This document shows positions 8,543-17,139 of a DNA stretch of 42,580 bases, piece after piece; the stretch's first letter is position 1, and every line of letters begins with the position of its first letter. This DNA is from Bacillota bacterium (GTDB lineage: Bacteria > Bacillota > Clostridia > Christensenellales > Aristaeellaceae): assembly GCA_023421395.1 (NCBI GenBank), contig JAEZTL010000023.1, forward strand, positions 1 to 42,580. Reading direction: 5' to 3'. Below the pieces are notes generated by a model. The model did no database searches. It saw nothing but the letters and a program-made list of their open reading frames with translations, and was not told where the DNA came from. A program made the translations under genes and the position numbers.

Positions 8543-9490
8543 ATGAAAAAATTGACCGCACTCATCCTTGTCATCATGTTGATCCTCGCTACGTCCTCTG
8601 TCTCCTTCGCGGAGGACAACACGGTGGAGATCGGCGTCGTGTCCATCTCCGTCGCGGACGACAACAACGCCCGCTGCATCGAAGGCATTAAGGCTTACGC
8701 GGCCGAAAAGGGCTGGACGGTCACCGTCGTCGACGCCAACGGCAGCGCCGATGAAGCCAACTCCGCGATCGTCAACTTCGTGACCAAGGGCGTTGACTAC
8801 GTGCTCGACCTGGTCTTCCCGGCCACCTCGCTGGGAACAGGCCTCGCGGCCGCCAAGGCGGCGGGCGTTCCGGTGTCCACCTGGGGCGGCGGCATGGGAG
8901 ACGGCATGTACATGGCCAACGGCAGCGGCGCGCCGTTCGCGATCCCGGTCGTCAACAAGATGCTGGAGGACATGAACGGCGAAGGCCAGATCCTGGCGCT
9001 GACCTACCACACCGGCGAAGTCGCCCGCCAGCGCGAGGAGAAGCTGGATGAAGCGGCCGCGAAGCTCCCCGGCATTGCCATCACCAAGAATGAAGTCCGC
9101 ATCCCCGGTGCGGTGGACGACGGCGCGCAGTACGCCAACGCGTGGCTGGCAAGCCATCCGGCCGGCGAGGGCAATCTGGCCATCTGGGGCTCCTGGGACG
9201 ACCCGGCCATGGGCGCGATCTCATCGCTGAAGCAGCAGGGCCGCAATGATGTCAAGGTCTACGGCCAGAACGGCAACCCTGAGGCCATCGTCGCCGTCAA
9301 GGATGGCTGGATGACCGCTACCATCTGGGAAGATAGCTACATGGAGGGCTACATGCTCGCCCAAGAGTACGAGACCATCAAGGAGCAGGGCGCGGCATAC
9401 GTGCCCGGCTACAAGGAGTACGATGGGTACCTGATCACCGCCGAGACGGTGGACGCCTTTATGCAGGAGCATCCGGAGGCGCTCGGCTGA
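8543..9490 (+). CDS. Sugar-type ABC transporter substrate-binding protein (RbsB-like)
   Basis: A 315-residue extracytoplasmic binding protein of the periplasmic-binding-protein-4 group (ribose, AI-2 and similar ligands). Residues 1-23 are a signal peptide ending S-F-A with no lipobox cysteine. The mature chain starts VEIGVVSISVADDNNARCIEG, and the domain repeats with ADEANSAIVNFVTKGVDYVL and NLAIWGSWDDPAMGAISS, all typical of this family. It should feed the RbsA/RbsC-like genes that follow. The ligand is unknown; two lactonase-like enzymes in the same operon hint at a lactone or a sugar that passes through one. GGAGG ribosome site before the ATG. Confidence 0.88.
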   Translation: MKKLTALILVIMLILATSSVSFAEDNTVEIGVVSISVADDNNARCIEGIKAYAAEKGWTVTVVDANGSADEANSAIVNFVTKGVDYVLDLVFPATSLGTGLAAAKAAGVPVSTWGGGMGDGMYMANGSGAPFAIPVVNKMLEDMNGEGQILALTYHTGEVARQREEKLDEAAAKLPGIAITKNEVRIPGAVDDGAQYANAWLASHPAGEGNLAIWGSWDDPAMGAISSLKQQGRNDVKVYGQNGNPEAIVAVKDGWMTATIWEDSYMEGYMLAQEYETIKEQGAAYVPGYKEYDGYLITAETVDAFMQEHPEALG

Positions 9491-9530
9491 CCGGGGGACG
9501 GCACGAACAATTTCGAAATGGAGTTCAGCG

Positions 9531-11045
9531 ATGAATGCGAACAAAGGGATGGAAATCTCGGTCTCCGGGATAACCAAGACCTTTGCGGGCGTCAAGGCCC
9601 TCGACAACGTCTCTATTGACCTGTTGCCGGGCAAAGTGCATGGACTTATCGGCGCCAACGGCGCCGGTAAGTCCACACTTATCAAGATTCTCGCGGGGGC
9701 ATACCAGCCGGATTCAGGAGATATTTTTATCGGCGGGCAGAAAACCGTCATCGCCAATCCGCATGAAGCGGCGGCGCTTGGGCTCAGCTTCATCCATCAG
9801 GATCTCAACCTGGTGCAGGATTTCAGCGTTCGGGAGAACATCACGCTCGGCTTGAAAAAGGATACGCGCTTGGGCTTCATAGACTGGCGCGCCACCGAGA
9901 AAAAGCTCCAGGACGTCGTTAGGAGGATTGGCTTTAAGCAGCCGATGAAGACGCAGATCAAGGCGCTGAGCGTCGCGGAACAATGGCTGGTCGCCATCGG
10001 ACGTGCTCTGTATCAGAACGCGCGCTTCATCGCGATGGACGAGCCGACGGCCTCACTGACGGAGGCCGAAGTGCGGATGCTGTTCTCGGTAATCCGCGAT
10101 CTGACCGCGCAGGGCATTGGCGTGATCTACGTGTCGCACCGGCTGGACGAGATCATTGAGATTTGTGACGAGGTCACGGTGTTCAAGGACGGGCGAAACG
10201 TCATGCACGCCGACACCATGAGCCTGACCAAGGAGGAGATAATCAGAGCCATCGCCGGGCACAAGGTCGAGGGGATGAACGCAATCGACCGCGCGTTGGA
10301 CAGTCGGCCGGTGGTCCTGGATCTGGAGGCGGTCGGCGACGGCGGGAAGGTGTCGTCCGTCAGCCTTTCCCTTCGCAAGGGAGAGGTGCTGGGCCTCACG
10401 GGGCTGGTCGGCGCCGGGCGCACGGAGCTTGCGATGATGGTCTTCGGCGCGAGCAGGTGCGCTTCCGGCCGTATGAAATACCTGGGCGAGCCATACGCAC
10501 CCCGGACGCCTGCGGACGCGGTGAAGCGCGGGATCGTCATTGTACCCGAGGAACGGCGCAGCGAAGGGCTGTTTACGACCAAGAGCGTACTTTTTAACCT
10601 GAACATCGCGGCGCTGGAACAGGCGCGGGCGGTGGAGGGAATTCCGGTGATCGGCCGGAAAAAGGCGGCCCGGATTTCGCAGGAGATCATTTCAACGCTC
10701 AAGATCAAGGCGAGCGGCGTGAACGCGCCGGCGCTGAGCCTCTCCGGTGGCAACCAACAGAAACTCGTCATCGGCAAGTGGCTGAAGCGCAGCCCTGCCG
10801 TCATCATCATGGACGAACCGACGCGCGGCGTGGATGTTGGAGCGCGCGCGGAGATCTACAAGGAAATCCGTCGCATGGCCGGCGAGGGCGTAAGCTTCCT
10901 CATCATCTCGTCGGACGTGGAGGAGCTGCCCGGATTGTGCGATCGCGTGCTCGTGATGGCGGAAGGCAGACTTACCGGCGAACTGACCGGGCGGGCGGTG
11001 AGCAAGGAAGCGCTGCTGCGCCTTTGCTACGCGCAAGGCGCCTGA
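9531..11045 (+). CDS. Sugar ABC transporter ATP-binding protein, double ATPase (RbsA/MglA-like)
   Basis: A 504-residue protein with two fused ATPase domains, the usual form for ribose/galactose-type importers. The first domain has Walker A GANGAGKST near residue 41, a degenerate signature (LSVAEQWLVAIGRAL) and Walker B FIAMDEPTASLT. The second has the altered P-loop GLVGAGRTE, a full signature LSGGNQQKLVIGKWL near 403 and IIMDEPTRGVDVGA. This asymmetry is normal for the family. It lies 40 bases after the binding protein and 43 before the permease, clearly one operon. Confidence 0.92.
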   Translation: MNANKGMEISVSGITKTFAGVKALDNVSIDLLPGKVHGLIGANGAGKSTLIKILAGAYQPDSGDIFIGGQKTVIANPHEAAALGLSFIHQDLNLVQDFSVRENITLGLKKDTRLGFIDWRATEKKLQDVVRRIGFKQPMKTQIKALSVAEQWLVAIGRALYQNARFIAMDEPTASLTEAEVRMLFSVIRDLTAQGIGVIYVSHRLDEIIEICDEVTVFKDGRNVMHADTMSLTKEEIIRAIAGHKVEGMNAIDRALDSRPVVLDLEAVGDGGKVSSVSLSLRKGEVLGLTGLVGAGRTELAMMVFGASRCASGRMKYLGEPYAPRTPADAVKRGIVIVPEERRSEGLFTTKSVLFNLNIAALEQARAVEGIPVIGRKKAARISQEIISTLKIKASGVNAPALSLSGGNQQKLVIGKWLKRSPAVIIMDEPTRGVDVGARAEIYKEIRRMAGEGVSFLIISSDVEELPGLCDRVLVMAEGRLTGELTGRAVSKEALLRLCYAQGA

Positions 11046-11088
11046 CCCAGCCCGGAAGCGGCGAAAGTAACCGGCAGGAGGAAAGAAC

Positions 11089-12063
11089 ATGGCATTCGAC
11101 AAGGATCAAAAGCGCAAAGCCCTCGGCATCAGCGCGAAGTACGGCACCATCATCGGCCTCGTCCTGATGATCGTGGTGTTCTCCGCGCTGAAGCCCAAGG
11201 CCTTCGCGACGGCAAACAACTTTCTGAACATTCTGAACCAGAGCTCGCTGTCCGCCATCATCGCCTGCGGGCTCACCGCGGTGGTCATCGTGGGTGAGTT
11301 TGACATGAGTATCGGCTACACCGCCAGCATCGCGGGCGTACTGGTCACGGGTCTGATGGTCAACCAGCACCTGCCCCTTGGCATCGCTATCGTGCTTACG
11401 CTAATCGTCTGCTTGTTCTTCGGGCTTCTTAACGGCCTGATCATTACCAAACTCAAGGTATCCTCCGTCATCGCGACCATCGGAACCGGCGGCATCATCC
11501 TGGGCCTTAACTACGCCTACGGCAACGGCAAAACCATCGCGACGGGGTTTGACAAACTGTTTACGGATATGACGCTCGCGCGGCTCTTCGGCGTGGTCCC
11601 GATCAACATCCTGTACATGGCGCTGATTCTGGTGATCGTCTGGGTTGTGATCAACAAAACCGAGCTGGGGCAGCGAATCCAGGCGGTGGGCTGCAACGCG
11701 GTGGCCGCGCGGTTGTCCGGCATTTACGTGGACCGGATCAAAACGGTTTCGTTCATGATCAGCTCGCTTTGCGCCGGGATCACGGGCATTCTGCTTTCGT
11801 CGGTTCTGGGGAGCGGCACGTCCAACGCGGGTGATTCCTATCTGATGAACACATTCGCCGCGGTCTACCTTGGTTCCGCGACGCTGAAGGACGGAGAATT
11901 TCACATTCTGGGCACCTTCATCGGCGTTCTGATCATCCGCATTGTATTCAACGGGCTCGCGATCTTCGGCGTGCCGACGTTCTTCCAGTACATCGCACAG
12001 GGTGCGATCCTAGTGCTCGCCGTTTCGATGAGTACGGTGTCCAGGCTCTACGCGAAGGCCTGA
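11089..12063 (+). CDS. Sugar ABC transporter permease (RbsC-like)
   Basis: A 324-residue membrane protein with about 8 to 10 hydrophobic segments, belonging to the ribose/AI-2-type permease family. Diagnostic stretches are ALTAVVIVGEFDMSIGYTAS-like residues (GEFDMSIG), VSSVIATIGTGGIILGLNYA and the conserved NAVAARLSGIYVDRIKT loop. Only one permease is encoded, so it should form a homodimer with the double ATPase. AGGAGG ribosome site before the ATG. Confidence 0.9.
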   Translation: MAFDKDQKRKALGISAKYGTIIGLVLMIVVFSALKPKAFATANNFLNILNQSSLSAIIACGLTAVVIVGEFDMSIGYTASIAGVLVTGLMVNQHLPLGIAIVLTLIVCLFFGLLNGLIITKLKVSSVIATIGTGGIILGLNYAYGNGKTIATGFDKLFTDMTLARLFGVVPINILYMALILVIVWVVINKTELGQRIQAVGCNAVAARLSGIYVDRIKTVSFMISSLCAGITGILLSSVLGSGTSNAGDSYLMNTFAAVYLGSATLKDGEFHILGTFIGVLIIRIVFNGLAIFGVPTFFQYIAQGAILVLAVSMSTVSRLYAKA

Positions 12064-12087
12064 TCCGGTGAAAAAAGAGGACGAACG

Positions 12088-12939
12088 ATGAAAGACAAGA
12101 CGCAGGCAACACCGCCTCGTACCGTGCCGATCGACCGGACCGCCTTTGAAGAGCGGGATGAAACCGCCGTCTATTGGCTCGGCGAGGCGGGCGTGCTCAT
12201 CAACAGCCACGGCACCCTTCTCCTGGTGGACCCCGTCGTCAGCCGCATTCCGGACAGCATCCTGCCGGATCACGGCTGGCTCAGCGAGGTCAACGGCAAC
12301 CGGTACCTGATCGATCTGCCCGTCGAGGCCGCGCACATCGAGCGGTTGGACGCGGTGCTGTACACACATTCCGACGACGACCACATGGGCGTCGTCACCG
12401 CGCCGATGCTGAGACCCACCGGGTGCGCCTACCACGCAACCGGGGAGACCGCGCTGAAGTTAACTGATCTTGGGGTTCCGGCCTCCCGGATCACGGTGCA
12501 TCCGAAGCTTGACCGCTTTCAAATCGGCTGTGTGCAGGTGATCATGACGGCCGCGTACCATCCGTGGCAGTCTTCCATGCCGGAAGCGTTCCACGGCTGG
12601 CATTACACCGAGGACGACTGCACTGGCTACAAGCTTATCACGCCGGACGGCGTGATCTGGATTCCCGGGGACAGTCTTCTTCTGGAAGAACACCTCCGGA
12701 ATCGGGACGTGGATTTGCTGTTCATCGATTTTTCCAGCGACCCGTTTCACTTTGGGACGGAAAACGCGATCCGGCTGGCCAACGCGCTGCCGCAGGCCAA
12801 ACTGATCGCCTACCATTGGGGAACGCTGGACATGCCGGATTTCCCCCCTCAGAACGCCGACCCATATGTTGCCCGGGGATTCGTCGATCGGCCGGAGCGC
12901 CTTCATATCCTGGCGGCGGGGGAAAAGTATGTGTTGTAG
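12088..12939 (+). CDS. UlaG-like metallo-beta-lactamase-fold hydrolase
   Basis: A 283-residue MBL-fold protein of the UlaG-like (COG2220) type, a group that includes L-ascorbate-6-phosphate lactonase. Visible marks are YWLGEAGVLINSHGTLLLVDP at the N-terminus, the metal motif HSDDDH at 94-99 and a conserved GDS (IWIPGDSLLL). The second metal His of the HxHxDH motif is Asp here, a variant that I believe occurs in this group. It has no signal peptide. It is the last gene of the LacI operon and is not closely similar to the first MBL protein at 7629, so the operon has two distinct lactonase-like enzymes. TAG stop, followed by a hairpin. Confidence 0.78.
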   Translation: MKDKTQATPPRTVPIDRTAFEERDETAVYWLGEAGVLINSHGTLLLVDPVVSRIPDSILPDHGWLSEVNGNRYLIDLPVEAAHIERLDAVLYTHSDDDHMGVVTAPMLRPTGCAYHATGETALKLTDLGVPASRITVHPKLDRFQIGCVQVIMTAAYHPWQSSMPEAFHGWHYTEDDCTGYKLITPDGVIWIPGDSLLLEEHLRNRDVDLLFIDFSSDPFHFGTENAIRLANALPQAKLIAYHWGTLDMPDFPPQNADPYVARGFVDRPERLHILAAGEKYVL

Positions 12940-12980
12940 AATTGCAATTGCATACCAGGGGGTATCCGGAAAGTTATAAT

Positions 12981-13002
12981 CATTCATGCGGATGAATGTT
13001 TT
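12981..13002 (+). terminator. Candidate terminator of the LacI operon
   Basis: Stem CATTCAT/ATGAATG with a GCGG loop followed by TTTT, 42 bases after the stop at 12939. Outer TCCGG/CCGGA arms could extend it. Confidence 0.45.
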
Positions 13003-13078
13003 AGCTTCACCGGACACGCCCTAACCTTACCACCCTAAATGGTTTTCGCCATCGGGTTGAATGGGCAGACAAGGCCAG

Positions 13079-13113
13079 GCAGCGGAGCCTCCCCGAAGGG
13101 GAGGCTCCGCTGC
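13079..13113. repeat. Perfect 16-base inverted repeat
   Basis: Arms 13079-13094 and 13098-13113 pair perfectly around a GAA loop; both arms are GC-rich (GCAGCGGAGCCTCCCC on the left). There is no T-tract on either side, though it sits between convergent genes and may work as a bidirectional transcription barrier. Confidence 0.6.
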
Positions 13114-13129
13114 CTCTTATTCCAACCGG

Positions 13130-13369
13130 TCAAGAGTCCATCCTGCGTGCGGACGACCATCTGCTTTGCCAAGAATGCCCGGCGCCCACCGCCTTCTTAC
13201 CCTGCTTGGCTTCCTTCTTTTTCTTGAACACGGCCGCCATGTCGGCGGCCTTCTTGAGGGAATCTTTCCTGTAGTGTGTGTAGATGCCGGCCATGGTCTG
13301 GCGCTCCCTGTGGCTAAACATCGCCATTCCCACGAGCGGATCGATACCGCACTCGTAGAGCGGCGTCAC
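13130..13369 (-). pseudogene. Tyrosine recombinase/integrase, C-terminal remnant
   Basis: A 79-codon fragment whose first half matches the end of a phage/ICE-type integrase: LYECGIDPLVGMAMFSH then RERQTMAGIYTHYRKD. The His and the Tyr (FSH...IYTH) are ten residues apart, as in the usual GHSSISTTMDIYTH motif, so this is the last catalytic His and the nucleophile Tyr. The Arg-bearing boxes and the rest of the protein are missing: a TAG lies three codons upstream of the GTG, and the next gene ends 12 bases further on. The C-terminal tail is Lys-rich. It is a dead remnant, and with the tRNA half-site it points to past integration of an element. Confidence 0.55.
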
Positions 13370-13380
13370 CCGTTCCTATA

Positions 13381-13740
13381 CTATGATGGGAAGCTGCTTT
13401 TGTCAGCGATCCTTTTCGTTCGCTCAATCCGTAGCGCCATCAGCGACAGAAACCACTCGATTGTCAGCAGAACCGCAAAAAGCACGAGGGATATGCGGTG
13501 CGTTACCTGAGCATCTGCGTTTTGATTCGTCGCGATGTAAACGACCAGTGCGCACGAGCATATAAAAGAAAGAAACCCGAGCAGGCAGGCGGTTTTCAGG
13601 CTATAGGGGTCCTCTTCCGGCCAGATTATCGTAAAGAAAGAGGCGAACAGCGCCGGCAGCGCGGAGAATGCCATCAGTAGAATGGGCGGCACGCTGACCG
13701 AAAGGAGAAACCAGAATAGCGCGGTCCGGTCAATGTCCAT
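13381..13740 (-). CDS. Small membrane protein of unknown function
   Basis: A 119-residue protein with four hydrophobic stretches (FWFLLSVSVPPILLMAFSAL; LPALFASFFTIIW; TACLLGFLSFICSCALVVYI; ISLVLFAVLLTIEWFLSLMA), so an integral membrane protein with a short charged tail. I recognise no family. It starts 12 bases after the lipase-like gene and is the last gene of the leftward NRPS operon. An immunity or accessory role to the neighbouring hydrolase is possible but only inferred from position. Confidence 0.6.
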   Translation of the reverse strand: MDIDRTALFWFLLSVSVPPILLMAFSALPALFASFFTIIWPEEDPYSLKTACLLGFLSFICSCALVVYIATNQNADAQVTHRISLVLFAVLLTIEWFLSLMALRIERTKRIADKSSFPS

Positions 13741-13752
13741 GCCATAGGTGAA

Positions 13753-15756
13753 TCAGATGGCCGCCGAGGAAGCGCTTTCGATCAGAACAAGGGCTGCGGA
13801 AACCGATAGAAAGGCCGCCAGGATTTTGACCAGCGCTCTGACAGGCTGATTTCGAGACAAGCGAAGCCTGCGGAACCGGACGGGCGCTGGCAGGGTTTTC
13901 CTCAGGCGTGCCTTGTACCGGTGCCGCACCGCCGCGCGGATGGACATGCCGATGAGGAACAGGATCTGCAACAGCAGCATGGCCATCACCAGCGCGACCG
14001 TCTTCAGGTCTTGGGACAGGATGGTTTTGGCGCTGGAATCGACTTCGAGCTTGTCGAGGAAGGAGCTTCCCTCCGCCTCGGCCAGCGATGCGGAGCCGCC
14101 GTTCCATTCCATGGTGTAACCTTCTGTGCCGGAAGCGGACGCTTCCGGCAGGCGGCATGCGTACACCGTTCCCGCTGCCGCGGCAAACTCGCGCGTCTCG
14201 TAACTTCGCGTCTTTGACGCCCCGATCTTCTCATCCCGGATGGCGAGGTAGAAATCCTGCGCGATTTGCGCGGTAAGTTCGATGCGGTATGCTTGGTCCG
14301 CCGGAACGGTCACGACCATTTCATCCCCGTTCCAGACCACCGGAAACAAATCCGCGTCGCCAACCTTTGCGGTCGCGCCGTCCAGCTCGTAGTCCGTCGC
14401 CAGTTCGCCCTGTTCGCTGTAGACTTGAATCTTGGAGCAGCCGCCAACGCCGATCCGGCGGTATCGCTGGTTGCGGCTGATCATGGCATCGAAGTCGTCA
14501 TACGCGCTCAGCCACGCCAGGTAGCCCTCTGGGAAGTGCTCGTGCGCCAGGTTTCCGCCCACGCCGGTGCTGTCGCTCCATTCATCCTCGGACAACCCGG
14601 CCGCCTGCAGGATCAATCCGGACACCGCGTTTGTGACGACCGACCAGGCGTCGTCCGCTCCGCTGACCAGCTGTTCCAGCAAAGCGTTGTCGCCAAAGAG
14701 CGTTCCGACCACGCCGGTGACCAGCTTCAGCGGATTCCCCTTGTCGTCCCAGACTTGCATTAAAAGCGACTGATAGTGGCTCACGTAATCATCCGCCGAC
14801 GTCACCATGCTGCTCATATATCCGTACACCTTTTGCAGCAGAAGGTCTACGTTCTCATTGACCCAATACGTTTCGCCGGTCATCTTATAATAAACGTCCT
14901 CGACGGGCTGAACGCGCTGCTGATAATCGCTGTTCGTTTCGGATGAGGGGAGATAGCAGATGGCGCCGAAGCGGGTATAACCCCATTCGTCGAAAGGGAT
15001 CATCGGAACCGGATCGAAGGAGCCGATGATGTTGAAGATCGACGGATAGGAAGCCGCGTCCTGCTGCCGCGTGACGTTGGGTGTGGCGAAAGTATAGGCA
15101 AACAGATCTTCCGCGGAAACCATCTTTTCGTCGAGTATGATCGCGGCGGCCCGGTTTGCCGCCGCCGCGGCGCGGCTGTATCCCGATATCCAGATTTTCA
15201 TGCGCCCGTTGATCCCGTGATCTTGAATGTAGGACTTTAGGCGGCCCGTGACCTTCTCCGCCGCCTGGTTGAACCCTTGATGCTGCGTGCCGCTGCCGAT
15301 GAGGAAGTTGCTCTTCCACTCGTCCTTGTACCCTCCGCCGCTGATCGCCACCGCGATCACCGTGAAGCGCTCGCCGCCGGATTCCACGGACTTCGCGGCG
15401 ATGGCGGACGCGATGGTGTCCATGGTGGGCTCAACGTCGAATTCGTCAAGCTTGGGGTCGGAAAAGCCGAGCTCCGACATATAGGCGAGGATGTTGTCGC
15501 CCTTTTGGGACAGATCCACGTCCGCCTTGCGCATCGCGGACAGTGCCATGCCCAGCGACGATCCGGCCAGCTTCTGTTGGTAAACCCGCCCGTCGCCGTC
15601 AAAATACTCATTGGAGAACTCGATCGGCCAGGCGATCTCCTTGACGGATTTGAACCGGACGGTTCCGGTCTCCGCGCGCGCCCAAATCCCAAGGGAGGAA
15701 ACGGCCAGAACCGCCACCAAGGAAAGCCGGAGGATCCTTCTGACGCAATTTCTCAT
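13753..15756 (-). CDS. Secreted, membrane-anchored lipase-like alpha/beta hydrolase
   Basis: A 667-residue protein with an N-terminal signal peptide (cleavage near ARA, residue 28). The central part resembles class-3 lipase-like proteins: ISGYSRAAAAANRAA carries the probable nucleophile Ser194 in a G-Y-S-R-A elbow rather than the classic GxSxG. Nearby pieces FAYTFATPNV and FNIIGSFDPVPMIPFDEWGY suit the acid and lid region of such folds. Two hydrophobic segments near the C-terminus (LVMAMLLLQILFLIGMSIRA and ILAAFLSVSAALVLI) should anchor it in the membrane with the catalytic domain outside. In an NRPS operon it could cleave or tailor the peptide or lipid, but the substrate is unknown. Confidence 0.7.
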   Translation of the reverse strand: MRNCVRRILRLSLVAVLAVSSLGIWARAETGTVRFKSVKEIAWPIEFSNEYFDGDGRVYQQKLAGSSLGMALSAMRKADVDLSQKGDNILAYMSELGFSDPKLDEFDVEPTMDTIASAIAAKSVESGGERFTVIAVAISGGGYKDEWKSNFLIGSGTQHQGFNQAAEKVTGRLKSYIQDHGINGRMKIWISGYSRAAAAANRAAAIILDEKMVSAEDLFAYTFATPNVTRQQDAASYPSIFNIIGSFDPVPMIPFDEWGYTRFGAICYLPSSETNSDYQQRVQPVEDVYYKMTGETYWVNENVDLLLQKVYGYMSSMVTSADDYVSHYQSLLMQVWDDKGNPLKLVTGVVGTLFGDNALLEQLVSGADDAWSVVTNAVSGLILQAAGLSEDEWSDSTGVGGNLAHEHFPEGYLAWLSAYDDFDAMISRNQRYRRIGVGGCSKIQVYSEQGELATDYELDGATAKVGDADLFPVVWNGDEMVVTVPADQAYRIELTAQIAQDFYLAIRDEKIGASKTRSYETREFAAAAGTVYACRLPEASASGTEGYTMEWNGGSASLAEAEGSSFLDKLEVDSSAKTILSQDLKTVALVMAMLLLQILFLIGMSIRAAVRHRYKARLRKTLPAPVRFRRLRLSRNQPVRALVKILAAFLSVSAALVLIESASSAAI

Positions 15757-15810
15757 TGATTTTTCCCTTTGCCGGTTATGCGCAAGACCTCGAACGTTCG
15801 CGCACGCTTT

Positions 15811-17139
15811 TCAAAGATACTGATACCTGTTCCGATACTTGACGATAAAAGCGGCAGAGACCAGGCAGGCCGATATTTCCGAGGCGGGGAGCGCCAACCA
15901 CAGCCCGATAATCCCCATCAGCGAAGGCAGAACCAGCAACGCCGCCGCATAGAATACGAAGGTTCTCATAAACGCGATCGTCACAGCAACGGCGCCGTTT
16001 GAAAACGCCGTGAATATCCCGGCCGCGAAAATGTTGAATCCCATGAACAGGCTCGCGATCAGGGAAAAGAAAAGCCCCTGTTTGGCGAGCGCATAGATTT
16101 CTGTTCCGGCATCAAAGAACATGCCGACCAGCGGATCGCTCAGCGCGATGAGGAGCAGGGTGATTCCGGCGGACAAGACGACGATCCAAAGAGAGCTCAG
16201 GCGGAACACGCGCCGGCGCATTGGGGTGTTTCCACTCCCGAAATGGAAGCTGAAAACCGCGTTGGTGGCCATTGCGAAGCCCATGAAGACCGCCTGCATC
16301 AGGAACTGAAGGAAAACGACCACCGTCAGCGCGCTGATTCCGCCGTCGCCGTAAAACTGGTAGATGATATGGTTCATCATCAGCACGGTGACGGAGGCGG
16401 CGACGTTCGCAACCATTTCCGACGACCCGGTGAAGCAGACCGCCCAGAGAAGTTTTCCGTCCGGACGGCACGGAACAAAGCGGTACGTACTCTTCTTGAA
16501 ACCGTAGAATACGCATCCATAGGCGACCGGCAGCAGGTAGCCGAGCACCGTGGCCACCGCCGCGCCCACAATGCCAAGCCGAAAATATCTCATGAACACA
16601 TAGTCAAGCACCAGGTTGATGATGCCGCCGCCGACACAAAGCGCCGCCGTGAGGTTCGCCTTCCCCTCGCCGATGAGCAGAATGCCCACCGCGGACTGCA
16701 GGATGATCAGCGGCGAGGCGGCCATCAGGATCCAGTAGTACGGCCGCAAATACACCACGCTGACATCCGTCGCGCCAAGCCACCGCATGATGGGTTCGGG
16801 AAAGGCCAGAAAGACCAGCGCGCAGAGGACGCCCACCACGGCCGCGAAGAGCGTGGTCTGCGTAAACGCCCGGTTGGCTTCATCCGGCCGGTTCGCGCCC
16901 ATTTCCTTGACGATCCGCGCGTTTCCGCCCGCGCCCAGCATGATCCCGATGGCGACCTGAAGGCTGATCAGCGGATAAATCAGGTTCACCGCGGAAATCG
17001 CGAGATCACCGACGTATGTCGCGATAAAAAATCCGTCCACCATCTGATAAGCGGCGATGAATACAAAGGTGAATATGCTCGGCAGCGCGTAGCGCATCAG
17101 CGAGCCGAAGCGGAAATCCCGCGAGAGCTCATTTTCCAT
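15811..17139 (-). CDS. MATE-family efflux transporter (leftward operon)
   Basis: A 442-residue multidrug/toxin extrusion protein with about 12 transmembrane segments. The start MENELSRDFRFGSLMRYALP, then VDGFFIATYVGDLAISAVNL and GAGGNARIVKEMGANR are typical of the MATE family. I chose the ATG at 17139: the frame stays open upstream, but this start is in the normal place and overlaps the end of the preceding NRPS gene by 11 bases, as expected for coupled genes. It probably exports the peptide or a precursor. A second MATE gene at 24307 begins the opposite operon. Confidence 0.88.
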   Translation of the reverse strand: MENELSRDFRFGSLMRYALPSIFTFVFIAAYQMVDGFFIATYVGDLAISAVNLIYPLISLQVAIGIMLGAGGNARIVKEMGANRPDEANRAFTQTTLFAAVVGVLCALVFLAFPEPIMRWLGATDVSVVYLRPYYWILMAASPLIILQSAVGILLIGEGKANLTAALCVGGGIINLVLDYVFMRYFRLGIVGAAVATVLGYLLPVAYGCVFYGFKKSTYRFVPCRPDGKLLWAVCFTGSSEMVANVAASVTVLMMNHIIYQFYGDGGISALTVVVFLQFLMQAVFMGFAMATNAVFSFHFGSGNTPMRRRVFRLSSLWIVVLSAGITLLLIALSDPLVGMFFDAGTEIYALAKQGLFFSLIASLFMGFNIFAAGIFTAFSNGAVAVTIAFMRTFVFYAAALLVLPSLMGIIGLWLALPASEISACLVSAAFIVKYRNRYQYL

